A stretch of DNA of 64,000 nt, taken from assembly GCA_035765045.1 (NCBI GenBank), contig DASTYI010000139.1:1-64000 (forward strand), in the 5' to 3' direction. Below, in pieces: positions 60,800-64,000 of the stretch (its first letter is position 1; each line of letters opens with the position of its first letter). The notes below the pieces were generated by a model that was not told the DNA's origin, ran no database searches, and saw nothing but the letters and a program-made list of their open reading frames with translations. Both the position numbers and the translations under genes were made by a program. The DNA is from Iamia sp035765045 (lineage in GTDB: Bacteria > Actinomycetota > Acidimicrobiia > Acidimicrobiales > Iamiaceae).

Positions 60800-61060
60800 T
60801 CAGGGGCGGGGGGCGAGGCGGCGGGCGGTGTGGAGGGCGGTGACGAGGGCGACGGCGACGACGGCGCCGACCAGGAGGTTGGCGACGGCGAGCCAGGCAC
60901 CGCCGACGAACGTGGCCGCCGACCAGCCGTCGAGGGCGGCGACGACCACACCCCAGGCCACGGTGGCGAGCGCCGCCACCAGCACGCCGTGGGGCCGGGT
61001 CGCCCGCGGGAGGCACAGCGGCCCGACCAGCAGGCCGACGACGATCATCGTGGGGATCAC
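60800..61060 (-). CDS. small three-helix membrane protein
   Basis: An 86-residue hydrophobic protein with segments at about residues 3-17 (PTMIVVGLLVGPLCL), 25-44 (GVLVAALATVAWGVVVAALD) and 56-76 (LAVANLLVGAVVAVALVTAL). It follows the response-regulator gene by 25 bases on the same strand and may be its cotranscribed tail gene. GTG at 61060, with an internal ATG five codons later. No family recognised. Confidence 0.6.
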   Translation of the reverse strand: MIPTMIVVGLLVGPLCLPRATRPHGVLVAALATVAWGVVVAALDGWSAATFVGGAWLAVANLLVGAVVAVALVTALHTARRLAPRP

Positions 61061-61085
61061 GGCGGCCAGCCTCCCACGACCGGGC

Positions 61086-61790
61086 CTACGCCGCGTACTT
61101 GTAGCCGAGGCCGCGGATGGTGGTGATGTGGACCGGGTTGGCGGGGTCGGGCTCGACCTTGGCCCGGAGGCGCTTGATGTGGACGTCGAGGGTCTTGGTG
61201 TCGCCCACGTAGTCGTGGCCCCAGATCCGGTCGATCAGGGTGTCGCGGGTGAGGACCCGACCGGCGTGCTCGAGGAGCAGGGCCAGCAGCTCGAACTCCT
61301 TGAGCGGGAGGTTGACCGCCTCGCCCCGGATGACGACCTCGTGGCGGGCCGGGTCGAGCTGGACGTCGCCGACCACGAGGGCCTCGGCGCTGGGCTCGGG
61401 CAGGGCGTCGGCGACCCCGGGAGACCGGCGCAGCACGGCCCGCATCCGGGCCACCAGCTCGCGCAGGCGGTACGGCTTGGTGACGTAGTCGTCGGCACCG
61501 ACCTCCAGGCCCACGACGGTGTCGATCTCGGCCCCCTTGGCCGTCACCATGATGATCGGGACCTTCGACCGGCTCCGCAGCTCGCGGCAGACGTCGATGC
61601 CCGAGACCTTGGGCAGCATCACGTCGAGCAGCACGAGGTCGGGGCGAACGACGTCGAAGAGGTCGAGGGCCTGGGCCCCGTCCCGGGCCACCTGGACCCG
61701 GAAGCCCTCGCGGGCCAGGCCCACGGTCAGGGCGTCGACGAAGCTGTCCTCGTCCTCGACGACGAGGATCGTGGTGGGGGCGCTGGTCAT
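61086..61790 (-). CDS. regX3: OmpR/PhoB-family response regulator, RegX3-like
   Basis: A 234-residue two-component regulator. Receiver domain with acidic Asp12/Asp13 (VVEDEDSF), phospho-acceptor Asp56 (LVLLDVMLP), VTAKG and KPYR; C-terminal winged helix with LPLKEFELLALLLEHAGRVL and VDVHIKRLRAKVE-type recognition region (DVHIKRLRAK) ending in IRGLGYKY. With the adjacent SenX3-like kinase, surE and phoU this fits phosphate-responsive RegX3; the name is by context and pattern. Its start overlaps the kinase stop by 4 bases. Confidence 0.88.
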   Translation of the reverse strand: MTSAPTTILVVEDEDSFVDALTVGLAREGFRVQVARDGAQALDLFDVVRPDLVLLDVMLPKVSGIDVCRELRSRSKVPIIMVTAKGAEIDTVVGLEVGADDYVTKPYRLRELVARMRAVLRRSPGVADALPEPSAEALVVGDVQLDPARHEVVIRGEAVNLPLKEFELLALLLEHAGRVLTRDTLIDRIWGHDYVGDTKTLDVHIKRLRAKVEPDPANPVHITTIRGLGYKYAA

Positions 61791-62989
61791 GCACTCCTCC
61801 TGGGAGCGGTGGGATCGTCGGCGTCGCCCCCGGTGGCGCCGCCGACGGCGACGGGTCCCGGGCCGGCCGGGACGTGGACGGTGAAGGTCGAGCCCTGGCC
61901 CTCGATCGAGCGCACGGTGACCTCGCCCTCGTGGTTGGCGACGACGTGGCGCACGATGGCCAGGCCGAGGCCGGTGCCGCCGGTGTCGCGGCTGCGGGCC
62001 CGGTCGACGCGGTAGAAGCGCTCGAAGATCCGCTCGATGTCGCGGGCGGGGATGCCGAGGCCGTGGTCCTCGACCTCGATGGCCACTGTGGTGCCGTCGG
62101 AGGCGGCCCGGACCTCGACCGTCGAGCCCGGGCTGGAGTACTTGACGGCGTTGTCGAGCAGGTTGGCCACGGCCGAGACCAGCTGGCGGCGGTCGCCCCA
62201 GGCCGAGACCCGGGTCGACACCTCGCGCACCCGGATGGCGATCTCGGACAGCTCGGCGGCCGGGCGGATGCGGTCGGCGGCCTCCTCGAGCACGAGGTGG
62301 ACGGCGACGGGCTGGCGCACGTTCTCGGCCCCGGCCTCGATCCGGCTCAGCTCGAGCAGGTCGTCGATGGTCCGGCTGACCCGGAACGACTCGTTGACGA
62401 CGCGCTCGGTGAGCCGGTGGGCGACGTCGGGGTCGGGCTCGGCCAGCAGCGTCTCGGCGAGGAGGCCGATGGCGCCGACCGGGGTCTTGAGCTCGTGGCT
62501 CAGGTTGGCGACGAAGTCCCGCCGCACCGCCTCCAGCCGGCGGGCCTCGGTGATGTCGTCGATGACGACGAGGGCGCCGCGGGGCAGCGGCCGGGCGATC
62601 ACCTCGACCACCCGGGGCGGCGGGCCGAAGAGCTCGATGGTGCGCGTCCCCCCGGTGCCGGCGATGGCGGCGGCGGCGAGCTCGTCGACCGCCCCGCTGA
62701 CCAGGGCCTCGCCGTGGCGGGCGGCGGCGACGTCGCGGGCGGCGCGGTTGCGGGCCACGACCGAGCCGGCGGCGTCGACGACGACGACGCCCTGGGGCAC
62801 GGCGTCGAGGCCGGCGCGCAGCTGGCGGACCACGTCCTCGGAGGCGGCCAGCCGGCGCGAGGCGTCGTCCCGGCCGCGGACCAGGTCGGGGACGCGGGCG
62901 GCCTCGGCCCGGGCCGCCCGCAGGCGGACGGCGAGGACCACGACGGCGACCAGGAGGGCGGCGGCCAGCAGGCCCAGGGCGCCGGCCAC
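61787..62989 (-). CDS. senX3: sensor histidine kinase, SenX3/PhoR-like
   Basis: A 400-residue kinase with one or two N-terminal membrane helices (residues 3-21), a PAS domain about 57-145 and HisKA with His165 (VANLSHELKTPVGA). The HATPase shows N-box LLDNAVKYS, G1 EDHGLGIP, F-box IFERFYRVD and G2 GGTGLGLAIV. It resembles SenX3, the actinobacterial phosphate-sensing kinase, and is followed by its response regulator. One base separates it from surE upstream. Confidence 0.9.
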   Translation of the reverse strand: MAGALGLLAAALLVAVVVLAVRLRAARAEAARVPDLVRGRDDASRRLAASEDVVRQLRAGLDAVPQGVVVVDAAGSVVARNRAARDVAAARHGEALVSGAVDELAAAAIAGTGGTRTIELFGPPPRVVEVIARPLPRGALVVIDDITEARRLEAVRRDFVANLSHELKTPVGAIGLLAETLLAEPDPDVAHRLTERVVNESFRVSRTIDDLLELSRIEAGAENVRQPVAVHLVLEEAADRIRPAAELSEIAIRVREVSTRVSAWGDRRQLVSAVANLLDNAVKYSSPGSTVEVRAASDGTTVAIEVEDHGLGIPARDIERIFERFYRVDRARSRDTGGTGLGLAIVRHVVANHEGEVTVRSIEGQGSTFTVHVPAGPGPVAVGGATGGDADDPTAPRRSA

Positions 62990-62990
62990 G

Positions 62991-63809
62991 TCAGGCCGTC
63001 TCCCCCGGGGGGGCCGGGCGGAGGCGCCGGTCGGCGGCCCGGGCGACCAGGCGCCGGTCGATCTCGGCGGCGGCCGGCTGCCAGTCGTCGGCCCGGATGC
63101 CGGCCAGGCAGGTGACGGCGACGTAGCCGGCGGTGACCAGGGCGGTGTCGGAGTCGGGCGGGAGCTCGACCCCGGCCTCGACCAGCGTGAGCTCCAGCAC
63201 GCCGTCGTCGTGGGCCTTGAGGGCGGCCCGGACGGTGCCGAAGGGCGCCAGCGAGGCCCAGCGCGAGCCCCGCACGTCCTCGATCGGCCCGGTGGGGACG
63301 TTGACGTTGAGCACCGTCTTGGCCGGGGCCGTGCGCAGCCACTCGACGGCGGCGGCGCCGACCTCGGCGGCGGCCCGGTAGGTGGCGGTGCCGTCGTCGT
63401 CGATGCCGACCGACACGGCCACCGCCGAGACCCCGAGGTTGGCGCCGGTGAGGGCGGCGCCGACGGTGCCCGAGTGGAGGACGGCCCGACCGGTGTTGTT
63501 CCCCGGGTTGATGCCCGAGGCGACGATGTCGGGCGGGTCGCCGAAGCCGCCCAGCCGGGCCGCCATCACGCACAGGGCGGGCGGGCCGGCGAGGGCGAAG
63601 GCGGCGATGTGCTCGGCGCCGGGGATGGTCGCCGGGGTGGTGTGGAGGTCCGAGCGGCGCCCGAGGTCGCCGATGGCGGCGCCGTAGCCGCTGTGGTCCC
63701 GGTCGGGGGCGACGACGAGGACGTCGTGGCCGTCGTCGTCGAGGGCGGTGGCCAGGGCGTGGAGGCCCGGCGCCTCGATGCCGTCGTCGTTGGTGACCAG
63801 GATCCGCAT
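62991..63809 (-). CDS. surE: 5'/3'-nucleotidase SurE
   Basis: A 272-residue SurE phosphatase that dephosphorylates nucleoside monophosphates. Metal ligands Asp8 and Asp9 are in MRILVTNDDGIEAPG, with VVAPDRDHSGYGAAIGD, the conserved SGINPGNNTGRAVLHSGTVGAAL (in part) and NVNVPTGP. The ATG follows the phoU stop codon with no gap. Placement between phoU and a SenX3/RegX3 pair suggests a role in phosphate scavenging or control. Confidence 0.92.
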   Translation of the reverse strand: MRILVTNDDGIEAPGLHALATALDDDGHDVLVVAPDRDHSGYGAAIGDLGRRSDLHTTPATIPGAEHIAAFALAGPPALCVMAARLGGFGDPPDIVASGINPGNNTGRAVLHSGTVGAALTGANLGVSAVAVSVGIDDDGTATYRAAAEVGAAAVEWLRTAPAKTVLNVNVPTGPIEDVRGSRWASLAPFGTVRAALKAHDDGVLELTLVEAGVELPPDSDTALVTAGYVAVTCLAGIRADDWQPAAAEIDRRLVARAADRRLRPAPPGETA

Positions 63810-64000
63810 CTACCCGCCGTCCCCCGGCGTCCCGCCCTCGTCGCCCCCGGTCGGCCCGTCGGCCGCGGCGCGGGCCTGGCGGACCGCCTCGCGCGCCGCC
63901 CCGGTCTGCTCGGGGAGCCAGCCGGTGACCATGTACCGCACCCGCTCGCCGATGTTGACGGCGTGATCGCCGATCCGCTCGTAGTACCGGCCGATCAGGG
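63810..64000 (-). CDS. phoU: PhoU phosphate-signalling protein, C-terminal fragment (cut by window end)
   Basis: Only the last about 62 residues are in the window: LIGRYYERIGDHAVNIGERV, then YMVTGWLPEQTGAAREAV and a Gly/Asp-rich tail. The E/D-RxxDHxxN helix is the PhoU metal-binding signature. PhoU links the PstSCAB transporter with the sensor kinase. Its TAG directly abuts the surE ATG. The 5' part lies beyond base 64000. Confidence 0.9.
   Translation of the reverse strand, partial: LIGRYYERIGDHAVNIGERVRYMVTGWLPEQTGAAREAVRQARAAADGPTGGDEGGTPGDGG

Overview
The window is a very high-G+C, gene-dense bacterial chromosome segment that reads as an actinobacterium, most likely class Acidimicrobiia. 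The class is inferred from the mix of families, not proven. Supporting signs are GTG starts, 1- to 4-base gene overlaps, an F420-type LLM oxidoreductase, a large UPF0182 membrane protein, a DUF2342-type zincin, a DivIVA-like coiled-coil protein and a phoU-surE-SenX3-RegX3-like block. About 66 protein genes are supported. No tRNA, rRNA, CRISPR array, insertion sequence or prophage was seen.

Layout. 1-440: C-rich tandem repeat without genes. 451-6947: regulators (MarR, AraC, WYL), an ATP-dependent DNA ligase, small enzymes. 6988-10431: copper-export operon (copZ, a His-rich anchored protein, copA) behind two CsoR-type operators. 10517-12182: secreted CHAP/FG-GAP protein and a possible structured RNA. 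12194-14531: alkB operon with an unrecognised protein and an LLM oxidoreductase. 14645-18955: plus-strand run ending in a transaminase and an omega-amidase-like hydrolase linked through a 41-codon ORF. 18987-25886: SDR/CMD pair, transglutaminase, nitroreductase, divergent flavoprotein and ECF sigma factor, esterase, phosphodiesterase. 25877-29891: VOC proteins, EngB GTPase, PP-loop ATPase, SDR and enoyl-CoA hydratase. 29925-41835: cell-envelope block with UPF0182, a DivIVA/phage-head-like fusion, a FecR-like protein with its histidine kinase, a Lon-PDZ protease and a HEAT protein. 41869-44904: bioA-bioF-bioD. 44939-49958: branched-chain amino-acid-type ABC transporter. 50079-51802: mreB, small membrane protein, moaE. 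51917-55435: catalytically dead HtrA-like protein, epimerase, zincin. 55441-58881: hairpin repeats, then divergent LysR regulator and arylsulfatase. 58994-64000: MFS transporter, small membrane protein and the RegX3/SenX3/SurE/PhoU block, the last cut by the window end.

Two genome-wide habits stand out. First, many genes start 6-9 bases after a TAnnnT hexamer, most often TAGCCT, with no Shine-Dalgarno sequence, which suggests leaderless transcripts. This decides several starts here. Second, intergenic gaps carry repeated palindromes: three copies of CGCCTCAAGGTGCC-W-GGCACCTTGAGGCG, and two arrays of roughly 50-base hairpins bounded by CGCGACC/GGTCGCG.

The most unusual gene is at 33265-35676. 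An 803-residue protein joins a DivIVA-like N-terminus and long coiled coil to a C-terminal domain that resembles phage Mu gpF/SPP1 gp7 head proteins, with no phage genes nearby.
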